NCBI RefSeq assembly: GCF_001601825.1
Contig: NZ_LUJK01000008.1
Location: 22,070-86,069 of the forward strand
Length of the DNA: 64,000 nt
Source: Limnobacter sp. CACIAM 66H1
GTDB lineage: Bacteria > Pseudomonadota > Gammaproteobacteria > Burkholderiales > Burkholderiaceae_B
Reading direction: 5' to 3'
Shown: positions 10,920-19,152 of the stretch, in pieces
Layout of the letters: each line of letters opens with the position of its first letter
Numbering within the stretch: the first letter of the stretch is position 1
The notes under the pieces: model-generated
Database searches by the model: none
Told to the model about the DNA's origin: nothing
Seen by the model: the letters and a program-made list of their open reading frames with translations, nothing else
Made by a program: the position numbers and the translations under genes

Positions 10920-12005
10920 TTAATCAAGCCGGGATAAAGCCCAGTCGATGTGTTCCATCAGGAATGCATCGGCGCTTGAGCGCATTTCGAGCAGTGCCTC
11001 ACGCATTCCTATAACACCTACACTATTGCCGGCAGCCACGGCCAAATTTCGTCTAAACCGCCTGTAGCCAATACGGCGAATGGCGCTGCCCTCGGTTATT
11101 TTTAAAAACTCCTCCTCGGTCCAGCGCATCATGGCAAACCAGTCGGGTTTATCAAACTCGGCGCGCGGATTGAAGTCGGCGTACTGCGCGGGTTTGGCGA
11201 ATTTGTTCCACGGGCATGCCAGTTGGCAGTCGTCGCAACCATAAATTCGTGTACCCACGAGCGGGCGAAGTTCAAGGGGTATTTCGCTGTCGTGTTCAAT
11301 GGTCAGGTAAGAAATGCACAACCGGGCATCCACCTGGTAGGGTTTTACAATTGCGCGGGTAGGGCAGGCTGTGATGCAGCTGGTACACGTACCACAGTGG
11401 TTTTTGCCAAATTCACCACTCAAAGGCAAAGGCATGTTCGTGAACACTTCACCTAAAAAAAACAGGGAGCCTTCCTCGGGGTGAATAAGTAAAGTGTGTT
11501 TGCCTCGCCAGCCCAAGCCAGCCTTGCGTGCAATTTCGACTTCAGCGGTGGGAGCGCTGTCCACAGCGACACGAAACCCGAATCCACCTACCTCGGAATT
11601 CACAGCAGCGGCGAACCGTTTCAGACGCTGCCGTATTACTTTGTGGTAATCACGTCCACGCGCATACAAACTCACATAGGGTTTGTTGCGGACTTCGATT
11701 TCCATCAGGGTTTTCTCGGTGAATGTCGTCGCATCAGGCTGGTTCAGCGTTGTTTCAGGCACGTAAGGCACACGCAGTGATACGATTCGAATCGCACCGG
11801 GAAACAGGGTGTCTGCATTCAGGCGATTTAGTCCGTGGCGCTCCATGTAGGCCATTTCGCCATGCATGCCCTGGTTTAGCCAGGCTTGCAAATGTGGCTC
11901 ACAGGCCTGCAAATGGGTGTCGCTGACACCCATGCAGCCCAAACCCTGTGCTTTGGCCACACGTTGCAACAATGCCCAGTTCTCTTGTTCTTGATGAGCC
12001 TGCAT
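10920..12005 (-). CDS. queG: QueG, epoxyqueuosine reductase
   Basis: Cobalamin- and iron-sulfur-dependent enzyme of 361 residues that reduces epoxyqueuosine to queuosine at tRNA position 34. Two 4Fe-4S cysteine sets are visible: CGTCTSCITACPTRAI and YGCDDCQLACPWN, with the family segment ARGRDYHKVIRQRL upstream and LGWRGKHTLLI in the middle. The ATG at 12005 is the only start upstream of the conserved GLGCMGVSDTHL region. Its initiation codon shares two bases with the tsaE ATG on the other strand. Confidence 0.93.
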   Translation of the reverse strand: MQAHQEQENWALLQRVAKAQGLGCMGVSDTHLQACEPHLQAWLNQGMHGEMAYMERHGLNRLNADTLFPGAIRIVSLRVPYVPETTLNQPDATTFTEKTLMEIEVRNKPYVSLYARGRDYHKVIRQRLKRFAAAVNSEVGGFGFRVAVDSAPTAEVEIARKAGLGWRGKHTLLIHPEEGSLFFLGEVFTNMPLPLSGEFGKNHCGTCTSCITACPTRAIVKPYQVDARLCISYLTIEHDSEIPLELRPLVGTRIYGCDDCQLACPWNKFAKPAQYADFNPRAEFDKPDWFAMMRWTEEEFLKITEGSAIRRIGYRRFRRNLAVAAGNSVGVIGMREALLEMRSSADAFLMEHIDWALSRLD

Positions 12006-12489
12006 GAAAACTTATACCCGCTATTTACCCGACGACGCCGCAACCCACAGTGTAGGGGAAAAGCTAGCCAAACTTGCGCAAGCGCCGCTTCGCATCTACC
12101 TGTCAGGCCCCTTGGGTGCAGGCAAAACAGCATTGGTGCGGGCGTTTTTGCGGGCCTTGGGAGTGAAGGGTGCAGTTAAAAGTCCCAGCTATGCGTTGGT
12201 AGAACCTTACAATTTCTCGAATTATTCTGTGTATCACTTTGATTTTTATCGATTCTTCGATCAAAATGAATGGGAGGAGTCCGGATTTCGTGATTACTTC
12301 GAGGAAAATGCCATTTGTTTGGTCGAATGGCCTGAGAAGGCTGGTGGCCTGCTTCCTCGAGCGGATCTCGAAATTCAGCTCAGTTATCACCAGCAGCCAG
12401 GCCAGGAAACCACTGGGCGAAGCATTGAGGTGAAAGCCCTGTCGGTATATGGGCAGCACTTGGTTGAACAACTGAACGAACAACAATAG
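12004..12489 (+). CDS. tsaE: TsaE, tRNA threonylcarbamoyladenosine biosynthesis ATPase
   Basis: P-loop ATPase of 161 residues that works with TsaB/TsaD in the last step of t6A formation. Visible are Walker A YLSGPLGAGKTALVR, the switch region VKSPSYALVEPY and the HFDFYRF and LVEWPEKA motifs of the family. The start ATG overlaps the queG start on the opposite strand inside a CATG. It precedes amiC by three bases; the tsaE-amiC-mutL-miaA series is widely conserved in proteobacteria. Confidence 0.93.
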   Translation: MKTYTRYLPDDAATHSVGEKLAKLAQAPLRIYLSGPLGAGKTALVRAFLRALGVKGAVKSPSYALVEPYNFSNYSVYHFDFYRFFDQNEWEESGFRDYFEENAICLVEWPEKAGGLLPRADLEIQLSYHQQPGQETTGRSIEVKALSVYGQHLVEQLNEQQ

Positions 12490-12492
12490 CCT

Positions 12493-13839
12493 ATGAATTC
12501 GCGTCGCGATTTGTTGAAAACCGTTGGAGCAGGAATGCTTCTGAAACTGATGCCTGTGGGCGCTTTTGCTGCTGACCAGGTTAAGTTTGTCGATGTACGC
12601 CTGTGGCCCGCTGATGAATACACCCGGGTTACGTTAGAGCACGCGGGCGCGATCAAGTACAAACACTTCCTGATTGAGAATCCGTGGCGCATGGTGATCG
12701 ATTTGCTTGACATGCGACTCGACAACACGCTGAAAGACCTCACCAGTCGCCTGCATCCCGAAGACCCTTATGTGCAACAAATTCGGGTCGGACAATACGA
12801 TGCGAACACTGTGCGACTGGTGTTCGATCTGAAGGCGGAAGTCAAACCAGAAATTTTCACGATTGATCCAATCGCCGAGTATCAAAATCGGTTTGTCGTG
12901 GATTTTTACCCCAAGAATCCGGCAGATCCATTGCTGGCTTTGCTAAAAAAGTCGGATGACCCGGCGATGCGAGAGGACGAAATTTCTCGTGCGCTGCGCT
13001 TGGCGGAATCGGAGACCAGTGGCACTTTAAAGCTGGAAGGTGTCACTCCTGAAAAAGGCGGGAGTAAAACCGAAGTTGCCAAGGCACAGCCCAATGCACC
13101 TGTTGAGAAGAAGCCGTCTCCAGAACTGAGACGAATGATCACGGTTGCGATCGATCCAGGGCATGGCGGTGAAGACCCTGGTGCAGTTGGCAAAGGGGGC
13201 ACTTACGAAAAAAATGTGGTGTTGGCCATCAGCAAAAAACTGAAGGCAGAAATTGACAAAATGCCGGGCATGCGGGCCATGTTGACTCGCAACGGTGACT
13301 TTTTTGTACCTTTGAATACACGTGTGCAAAAGGCCCGCAGCGTCAATGCTGACTTGTTTGTTTCTGTGCATGCAGATGCCTTTATTCGTCCCACTGCGGG
13401 CGGATCGTCGGTGTATGTTCTATCCGAACGAGGCGCTACAAGCACTGCTGCGAAGTGGATCGCCAACAAGGAGAATGCCTCGGATTTGATCGGTGGGGTC
13501 AATATCAAAGGCACTGATTCGCAATTGGCTCGCGTTCTGCTCGATTTGTCGACCACCGCTCAAATCAATGACAGCTTGAAGTTGGGCGATGCCGTTCTCG
13601 GCAATTTGGGCAAGGTGAATCGATTGCACAAGCCGCGTGTGGAACAGGCGGGGTTTGCCGTACTGAAGGCGCCTGATATTCCATCTATCCTGATTGAAAC
13701 GGCCTTCATCAGCAATCCGGATGAAGAGAAAAAACTGGCCAACCCGGCCCATCAACAGGAATTGGCTGAAGCGATCGCCAAGGGTATTGCAAATTACTTC
13801 GCCAAGAACCCTCCTGTCGCCCGCACTCCCCTGACCTAA
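12493..13839 (+). CDS. amiC: AmiC-type N-acetylmuramoyl-L-alanine amidase
   Basis: Periplasmic zinc amidase that cuts peptides from septal peptidoglycan during daughter-cell separation; 448 residues. The N-terminus SRRDLLKTVGAG followed by a hydrophobic stretch and AFAAD looks like a twin-arginine export signal. An AMIN domain follows (about residues 30-140), then a low-complexity linker and the Amidase_3 domain from about 215, with IDPGHGGEDPGAVG (zinc His and Glu), SVHADAF and ILIETAFISN. Tat export and AMIN targeting fit the AmiC group. It lies between tsaE and mutL. Confidence 0.93.
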   Translation: MNSRRDLLKTVGAGMLLKLMPVGAFAADQVKFVDVRLWPADEYTRVTLEHAGAIKYKHFLIENPWRMVIDLLDMRLDNTLKDLTSRLHPEDPYVQQIRVGQYDANTVRLVFDLKAEVKPEIFTIDPIAEYQNRFVVDFYPKNPADPLLALLKKSDDPAMREDEISRALRLAESETSGTLKLEGVTPEKGGSKTEVAKAQPNAPVEKKPSPELRRMITVAIDPGHGGEDPGAVGKGGTYEKNVVLAISKKLKAEIDKMPGMRAMLTRNGDFFVPLNTRVQKARSVNADLFVSVHADAFIRPTAGGSSVYVLSERGATSTAAKWIANKENASDLIGGVNIKGTDSQLARVLLDLSTTAQINDSLKLGDAVLGNLGKVNRLHKPRVEQAGFAVLKAPDIPSILIETAFISNPDEEKKLANPAHQQELAEAIAKGIANYFAKNPPVARTPLT

Positions 13840-13869
13840 ACCGGGCGCGCTGCCACTTATAATGAGTGG

Positions 13870-15735
13870 ATGAACCACCGCCCGATATCCCTGTTGCCCG
13901 ATGTATTGATCAGCCAAATTGCCGCAGGCGAAGTGGTTGATCGTCCAGCGTCAGTTGTTAAAGAACTGCTTGAGAATGCTTTGGATGCGGGTGCGTCGGA
14001 GATCACCATTCGCATTGATGGTGGCGGTATTCAACGAATTTGCATTCAGGACAACGGCAAAGGCATACCCAAAGACGAGCTCGAGTTGGCGGTCACACGT
14101 CATGCCACTTCAAAAATTCAATCGCTAAGTGAGCTTGAAAGTGTGATGAGCCTCGGCTTTCGAGGAGAGGCTTTGGCCTCAATTGCTTCAGTAAGTCAGT
14201 TTACGCTGAGCAGTTATCCGAAAGGTCAGGAATGCGCATACAGCATCAGTAACCAAAGTGGGCGCTGGCTTGTCGAGCCCTCATCGGCAAGCCCTGGTAC
14301 CACGGTCGATGTGCAATCGCTTTACTTCAGTACACCCGCACGCCGCAAGTTCCTGAAAACAGAGCAAACTGAATTTTTTCAGTGTCTGGACGTCGTTAAA
14401 CGCATGGCTTTGGCCAACCCCTCGGTCACCTGGCTGGTGTATCGGGATGGCAAATTACAAAGCCGTTTTCAGGAAAGCAGCTGGAGTGCTCGGGTCTTCA
14501 GCATTCTCGAAACCATGGCCAATGGTGCCTCCAAGCCAATTGACGTCCAAACTGCCGATATGCAATTGCATGGTGCGGTTGGCCTGCCTGACGCAGCCCG
14601 TGGAAAAGGCGATATGCAGTTTTTCTACGTCAATGGCCGCTTTGTGAAAGACAAACTGATTGGGCATGCGGTCCGGTCAGCCTATGAAGATGTACTTCAT
14701 GGCGACAAATTTCCCGCCTTTGTGCTTTTTTTGAATTTACCCGCCAATGAGGTGGATGTGAATGTGCACCCCGCGAAAACAGAGGTGCGATTCCGAAACG
14801 CGCGGGCAGTGCATCAATGGGTGCGTCAATCGATTCAGGCCTGTCTTGCTCCTTCCAGGGCTGTCGCTCCTCTCAGTGATTCGTCCGCAAGTGTGGAGGT
14901 CGGGGCACCTTCTGTCGTCACACCCTCCGTGTCAGGCAATGGCAATGTGTGGAGAGCGTCCAGCGCTTCCCCGCCAGTGGTTCAGGTTCAAGCAAAAAGT
15001 GCAGCGCTTCCTTTCCTGCGGGAGGAGCTTGCCGATTATATTCAAGCCTATCGCCCGATTGAATCCGCGCCGCGTCCTGCCGTAATTACGCCGCGACCCT
15101 TGGTGCAAGAAAGCCAGCAAAGCCAGGCAGCCGATCATGCAGAATTGTCTGAGTATTTGGGACAGGCGATTGCGCAGGTACACGGTATTTACATTCTCGC
15201 TTTGCGTCCCGATGGCATGGTGGTGGTCGATATGCATGCAGCCCACGAGCGTGTTCTCTATGAGCAGTTCAAGAATGCGCTGGACAATCAGCAAACCATC
15301 TCTTCCCAAGAGTTACTTGTGCCTCTGTTGGTACAAATTGATCCTCGCCTAGCCAGTGAAGTCGACAATGGTCAGCACCTTTGGGAAAAACTGGGTTTTC
15401 GCTTGAGTCTCATTTCAACTCAGGAAATCGCGGTGCGCGCCGTGCCCACCATGTTGGCGGGTCAGGATTTGTCTGCATTGCTGCAACAGTGGCTTGAAGA
15501 CTTGCACCAGTACGGCGTGGCGCATGTGCTTGAACGCCAGCGCAATGAATGGCTGGCTGGCTTGGCCTGCCACACCGCAGTGCGTGCAAACAGAAAGCTC
15601 ACCGTACCTGAAATGAATGCGCTATTGCGTTCCATGGAGCGCACCGAGCGGTCGGATCAATGCAACCATGGCCGGCCCACATGGCGTCATTTCAGTTTGT
15701 CTGAAATGGACAAGTGGTTTTTGCGCGGCCAATAG
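13870..15735 (+). CDS. mutL: MutL, DNA mismatch repair protein
   Basis: GHKL ATPase of 621 residues that links MutS mismatch recognition to downstream strand removal. The N-terminal ATPase motifs are LPDVLISQIAAGEVVDRPAS, NALDAGA, DNGKGIP, TRHATSKI and GFRGEALASIASVS. A poorly conserved linker spans about residues 330-430. The C-terminal dimerization domain includes VVDMHAAHERVLYE and LACHTAVRANRKL. I do not see the DQHA-E-E type endonuclease motif in its usual form (the local sequence is DMHAAHERVLYE), so nicking activity is uncertain. Confidence 0.95.
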   Translation: MNHRPISLLPDVLISQIAAGEVVDRPASVVKELLENALDAGASEITIRIDGGGIQRICIQDNGKGIPKDELELAVTRHATSKIQSLSELESVMSLGFRGEALASIASVSQFTLSSYPKGQECAYSISNQSGRWLVEPSSASPGTTVDVQSLYFSTPARRKFLKTEQTEFFQCLDVVKRMALANPSVTWLVYRDGKLQSRFQESSWSARVFSILETMANGASKPIDVQTADMQLHGAVGLPDAARGKGDMQFFYVNGRFVKDKLIGHAVRSAYEDVLHGDKFPAFVLFLNLPANEVDVNVHPAKTEVRFRNARAVHQWVRQSIQACLAPSRAVAPLSDSSASVEVGAPSVVTPSVSGNGNVWRASSASPPVVQVQAKSAALPFLREELADYIQAYRPIESAPRPAVITPRPLVQESQQSQAADHAELSEYLGQAIAQVHGIYILALRPDGMVVVDMHAAHERVLYEQFKNALDNQQTISSQELLVPLLVQIDPRLASEVDNGQHLWEKLGFRLSLISTQEIAVRAVPTMLAGQDLSALLQQWLEDLHQYGVAHVLERQRNEWLAGLACHTAVRANRKLTVPEMNALLRSMERTERSDQCNHGRPTWRHFSLSEMDKWFLRGQ

Positions 15736-15750
15736 AGCACAGGGGGGGCT

Positions 15751-16707
15751 TTGAATCACGTGAGCATCGGCACTATTCCAGCCCTGGCTGTACTTGGGCC
15801 CACGGCATCGGGCAAGTCTGCCTTGGGCTTGTGGATGGCCGATCAGGGGTTCCCGATAGAAATTATCAGTCTCGACTCGGCACTGGTGTTTCGGGACATG
15901 AACATCGGAACCGCCAAGCCCACCCCTCAAGAACTGGCTTTGGTGCCGCACCACTTAATCGATCTCATCACACCAAGCGACACTTTCAGCGCCGCTGAGT
16001 TTGTCGTTCAATGCCATGCGCTGATTGCGGATATCCGTGCGCGAGGCAAAGTGCCTGTTATTTTGGGCGGCACCATGATGTATTACAAAACGCTGATCAG
16101 TGGCATGGACGACCTTCCTGCCGCCAATCCTGAAATTCGCCAGGCCATTGAACAACATGCCTTGGAGCAGGGCTGGCCCGCCATTCACGCTCGCCTCGCC
16201 GAGGTAGACCCCCTTACAGCCCAGCGCTTAAAGCCCAATGACTCCCAGCGTTTGCAGCGCGCGCTGGAGGTTTTTCAAATTACCGGCCAGCCACTTTCAA
16301 GCTTTCATCAGCGGGATCAGCAGGCCGATTTGCAAATTCCCACCCTGGCTATCGAACTGTCTGACCGGTCTGTCCTGCACAAGCGCATTGAGTCTCGTTT
16401 TCTGAACATGCTGGAGCAGGGCCTCGTAGAAGAGGTCATCGAGCTTCGTCACAATTACGTGTTGGATGACAGCATGCCCTCGATGCGTTGTGTCGGTTAC
16501 AGGCAAGTGTGGGAGCATTTGCACGGCCATTGCACACGGCAGGAAATGATAGACCGGGGTGTCGCTGCTACACGCCAATTGGCCAAGCGGCAAATAACGT
16601 GGCTGCGTTCAACCTCCAACAAAGAAGTAGTTGACCCGTTGCAGTCCAATTGGCTTCAAACCGTGAAACCCTGGATACAAAATCAGATCGAGGCTTTGTT
16701 GCCTTGA
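15751..16707 (+). CDS. miaA: MiaA, tRNA dimethylallyltransferase
   Basis: Transfers an isoprenoid to adenosine 37 of UNN-decoding tRNAs; MiaB, encoded at 23672, then methylthiolates that base. The protein has 318 residues with the P-loop LGPTASGKSALGL, SLDSALVFRDMNIGTAKPT, HHLIDLITPSD, LGGTMMYYK and CVGYRQVWEHL. The TTG at 15751 is preceded within two bases by a run of seven G that can serve as Shine-Dalgarno; a GTG at 15760 with better spacing is an alternative start. It is the last gene of the tsaE-amiC-mutL-miaA run. Confidence 0.93.
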   Translation: MNHVSIGTIPALAVLGPTASGKSALGLWMADQGFPIEIISLDSALVFRDMNIGTAKPTPQELALVPHHLIDLITPSDTFSAAEFVVQCHALIADIRARGKVPVILGGTMMYYKTLISGMDDLPAANPEIRQAIEQHALEQGWPAIHARLAEVDPLTAQRLKPNDSQRLQRALEVFQITGQPLSSFHQRDQQADLQIPTLAIELSDRSVLHKRIESRFLNMLEQGLVEEVIELRHNYVLDDSMPSMRCVGYRQVWEHLHGHCTRQEMIDRGVAATRQLAKRQITWLRSTSNKEVVDPLQSNWLQTVKPWIQNQIEALLP

Positions 16708-16731
16708 TGGCTCGTCGCAGCTGTTTCTTGC

Positions 16732-16886
16732 CAACCTGGCATGGGTTGCCTGTGTTGCACTGGACTGGTTTATTGGGAACTGAGCTTGAAGGGTCGCCGT
16801 TCGTTGCGGTTATTTGCTCAACTCGGCGTGGGTACCTTGTATCGCACTGGACTGGTTTGTTGAGAGCTGAGCTTGCAGGGTCACCG
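16732..16886. repeat. Two 68-bp imperfect direct repeats, 87-bp period
   Basis: Copy one is 16732-16799 and copy two 16819-16886. They share the block GCACTGGACTGGTTT and the later block CTGAGCTTG, with the remaining differences mostly transitions. No protein-coding signal is evident in either copy. Confidence 0.75.
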
Positions 16887-17100
16887 CTGCCCGAAAACTT
16901 GGCATTTCGGCTTGTCGTCTTGAGCCTGCACTAAGCCAAGCCATCCAAAAGTAACGGTCGGGTCTTGGCTTTCGCGCCAGGGCGCGATCGTTAGTCTCGG
17001 CGCACCAAGCCGGCAAGTTTTCTGACTGGTCATCGTGCGACCCATTGCAAGTTCAGCTCCGAGTCACCGCTGGCGCAACGCCCAGTCGGCGGCGGTGTTT

Positions 17101-17262
17101 CGATCGCCTCGCCTTCAAGAAAACCTGCCCTTGCGTGCCGAGCTGGGCCGGTGTCGCCCAATATGGGCGACAGAGAACGGACCCGACCCGCAGTTTAGGA
17201 GGGCCGTTCTCAGGCATCGCGAGGCTCAGCAAGGGAGAAACAGGTTTTCTGGCGAGAGATCG
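17101..17262. repeat. Nested inverted repeat (about 160 bp)
   Basis: Outer arms 17101-17134 and 17229-17262 pair in several blocks: CGATC with GATCG, CTCGCC with GGCGAG, AGAAAACCTG with CAGGTTTTCT, and CCCTTGC with GCAAGGG. Inside are two further hairpins, GTCGCCCA-ATA-TGGGCGAC (17153-17171) and GAGAACGG...CCGTTCTC (17173-17211). The clover-like arrangement suggests a cruciform or folded RNA. Confidence 0.75.
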
Positions 17263-17361
17263 GAACCCAAGCCGATTGGGTGATAAACCAGCACCGAGAG
17301 ACCAGAACCCAAGCCGATTGGGCGATGAACCAGCACCGAGAGACCGGAACCCAAGCTAAGC
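17253..17361. repeat. 42-bp tandem repeat, about 2.5 copies
   Basis: Units at 17253-17294, 17295-17336 and a partial copy from 17337. Each full unit carries CGAGAGACC-like bases, then a small hairpin CCCAA-GCCGA-TTGGG, then AACCAGCAC. The period is a multiple of three, but no protein with family signs covers it. The first copy overlaps the right arm of the inverted repeat. Confidence 0.8.
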
Positions 17362-17382
17362 GGGCCCAACAAACAAGCTTTA

Positions 17383-18282
17383 TTACAAGGGGAAACGCTG
17401 CGCCAGCCCAAACACCAAAGGCAAGGTTATAGCAGCCCCCACCGTCGACATCGAAATGAGACAAGCCACCAGTGGTGCATTTCCGCCCATGCGCGCCGCC
17501 AGAATATAGGCACTCGATGCAGAGGGAATGGCAGAGAATACCAGCAGCACCATGGTCTGTTCTTGCCCAAGCCCGGTGAAGTGAGCGTAAAGAACCGCCA
17601 CCAAAGGTGACACCAACAGTTTCACAAATAGCCACCAAACCGATACCGGCCAATTGCCTTTCAAGCCGGAGAATACCAAGCCCGCCCCTACCGCCAGCAG
17701 GCCCAGCGACACCGCTGCTTGTGCCAATCGCTCTAGAGTCAGCATGACCGGTTCAGGCACCTGCAAGCCCATCAATTTCGCTGCAATCCCAAGGCAGGTC
17801 CCAATAATCAGCGGATTTCTAAGAATATCCACAAACGCGCTCAAACGACCGCCTTTGCTCATGGTGCCCACGGCCAATACATTACACAGTGGCACACCCA
17901 GCGCCAGCAAAATCGCAATATTGGCCACCGCCGATTGGCCACCCAAGCGACTGGCCAAAGCCAAACCAATGTAGGAGTTAAACCGGTACGCCGTTTGCAG
18001 GCCTGATGCAAAGTCCACGCGCCCCATATTGCTGAAGAGCAATCCTGACCAGCCCAGCAAAAATGCCGTGAATATGACTACAGGCCCACCCAGAGCAAAA
18101 GCCCCAACTGTGTTCACGTCAAAATTGCTCGACACCACCGAGAAAAAAAGCAGGCATGGAAACAACACAAAGTAAACCAGTTTTTCTATGGTGACCCAGG
18201 CGGCAGGCGCCATCCAGAAACGGCGCAGCAAGTAGCCCAGGGCGATGATTGCGAAATCAGGGAAAAGAAGTAGTGGGGACAA
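17383..18282 (-). CDS. AEC-family (auxin efflux carrier-like) transporter
   Basis: Integral inner-membrane protein of 299 residues with about ten hydrophobic segments, of the AEC/BART superfamily that exports organic acids in bacteria. Typical features are the N-terminal FPDFAIIALGYLLRR, the mid-protein YRFNSYIGLALA (polar Asn in a helix), DILRNPLIIGTCLGI, and a C-terminal PSASSAYILAARMGG loop followed by two more helices. The TTG start at 18282 is the only one that retains the first helix; no clear ribosome site precedes it. Substrate unknown. It is separated from erpA by a terminator. Confidence 0.85.
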   Translation of the reverse strand: MSPLLLFPDFAIIALGYLLRRFWMAPAAWVTIEKLVYFVLFPCLLFFSVVSSNFDVNTVGAFALGGPVVIFTAFLLGWSGLLFSNMGRVDFASGLQTAYRFNSYIGLALASRLGGQSAVANIAILLALGVPLCNVLAVGTMSKGGRLSAFVDILRNPLIIGTCLGIAAKLMGLQVPEPVMLTLERLAQAAVSLGLLAVGAGLVFSGLKGNWPVSVWWLFVKLLVSPLVAVLYAHFTGLGQEQTMVLLVFSAIPSASSAYILAARMGGNAPLVACLISMSTVGAAITLPLVFGLAQRFPL

Positions 18283-18315
18283 TTGTTTGCGTGTGGTGTT
18301 TTGTCATTGAGCCAA

Positions 18316-18340
18316 TAAAAAACCCACCCGAGGGTGGGTT
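18316..18340 (-). terminator. Rho-independent terminator after erpA
   Basis: AACCCACCC at 18321-18329 pairs with GGGTGGGTT at 18332-18340 across a two-base tip; on the minus strand the stem is followed by a T-rich tract (complement of the A run 18317-18322). It ends the rplM-to-erpA direction of transcription before the AEC gene. Confidence 0.85.
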
Positions 18341-18361
18341 ATTGTTGATGTCGTAACTGTT

Positions 18362-18712
18362 TTAAACAGAGAACGAGGAGCCGCAACCGCATGTAGTGGT
18401 CGCATTTGGGTTCTTGATCACGAACTGCGCGCCGTTAATGTCTTCTTTGTAATCAATTTCGGCACCAGTCAGGTACTGGTAGCTCATGGAGTCGATCAAC
18501 AAAGTTACGCCGCCTTTGTCCAAGGCCGTGTCGTCTTCATTCACGTCTTCATCGAAAGTAAAACCGTACTGGAAACCGGAACAGCCACCACCTTGCACGA
18601 ATACGCGCAGTTTCAGGTTGGGGTTGCCTTCTTCATTGATCAGGTCGCGCACTTTGGCCGCGGCTGAGTCAGTGAAAACCAATACGCTGGGTTGTTCTGT
18701 AGTTACGTCCAT
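18362..18712 (-). CDS. erpA: ErpA, iron-sulfur cluster insertion protein
   Basis: A-type carrier of 116 residues that delivers Fe-S clusters to target proteins. The three cluster cysteines are present: [12 protein letters not shown] and the C-terminal [12 protein letters not shown]. The acidic segment FDEDVNEDD and [12 protein letters not shown] are typical of ErpA rather than IscA. It is last in the group rplM, rpsI, argC, DUF6776-like, bactofilin, erpA. Confidence 0.95.
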   Translation of the reverse strand: MDVTTEQPSVLVFTDSAAAKVRDLINEEGNPNLKLRVFVQGGGCSGFQYGFTFDEDVNEDDTALDKGGVTLLIDSMSYQYLTGAEIDYKEDINGAQFVIKNPNATTTCGCGSSFSV

Positions 18713-18735
18713 CTTGTCCTGCCTTTTTGCTGGAA

Positions 18736-19137
18736 TTACTTGCTTGAAGCCAAGGCCAGCTTACCTGGCATCACTTCTTCGCTCTCATGGTGCAAGGTAC
18801 CGTCTACGACCGCACCTGGATGCATCTCCAATGCCCTATATCTTACGTCACCCGAGACATTTGCGGAAGGGTGTAGCTCCAGAAGCTGATTGGCTTCGAT
18901 CGGACCTTCGATCAGGCCACTGACTACGACATGCCCAACGCGCACGCTGCCTCGTACCTTGCCGGTTTCGGAAATCACCAGCAGTGACTGTGCGCTTTCG
19001 TCTGCAATCACATTGCCGTCCACTTCGCCATCAATGCGCAGGCCGCCTTTGAAGCGCAAATCGCCTCTAAGAATCATGTCTGCGCCCACCAGGCTTTGGA
19101 TTGGCAGCAGCCGCTTTGTATTTTTTTTCGAGAACAT
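18736..19137 (-). CDS. Bactofilin (polymer-forming cytoskeletal protein)
   Basis: A 133-residue bactofilin, a family whose beta-helical subunits polymerize without nucleotide and serve as membrane-near scaffolds, often for cell-wall enzymes. The core of repeated short beta turns is visible: [26 protein letters not shown], then [23 protein letters not shown] and [23 protein letters not shown], framed by short polar ends. It lies 15 bases after a membrane-anchored coiled-coil gene, and the two may function together at the envelope (inference). Confidence 0.92.
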   Translation of the reverse strand: MFSKKNTKRLLPIQSLVGADMILRGDLRFKGGLRIDGEVDGNVIADESAQSLLVISETGKVRGSVRVGHVVVSGLIEGPIEANQLLELHPSANVSGDVRYRALEMHPGAVVDGTLHHESEEVMPGKLALASSK

Positions 19138-19152
19138 GCTTTTAAAACCCCT

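Larger units (their letters stand above)
16708..17382. other. Gene-free, repeat-rich and palindromic region between miaA and the AEC transporter gene
   Basis: No frame in this 675-base stretch shows a recognizable protein. It contains two 68-base direct repeats, a 7-bp palindrome (TCGCGCC-AG-GGCGCGA, 16972-16987), a large nested inverted repeat and a 42-base tandem repeat, listed separately. The gap is long for a window in which most neighbours are less than 60 bases apart. It may be the remains of a mobile or repeated element, or a structured RNA or DNA site. Confidence 0.7.

Noticed and set aside
17045..17359. A 104-codon frame on + whose end repeats GDKPAPRDQNPSRL-like residues
   Set aside because: The repetition is just the 42-bp tandem array read in one frame; the upstream part runs through palindromes and shows no protein family signs.
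17253..17361. Possible CRISPR array
   Set aside because: Units are directly abutting without unique spacers, only about 2.5 copies, and no cas gene is near.
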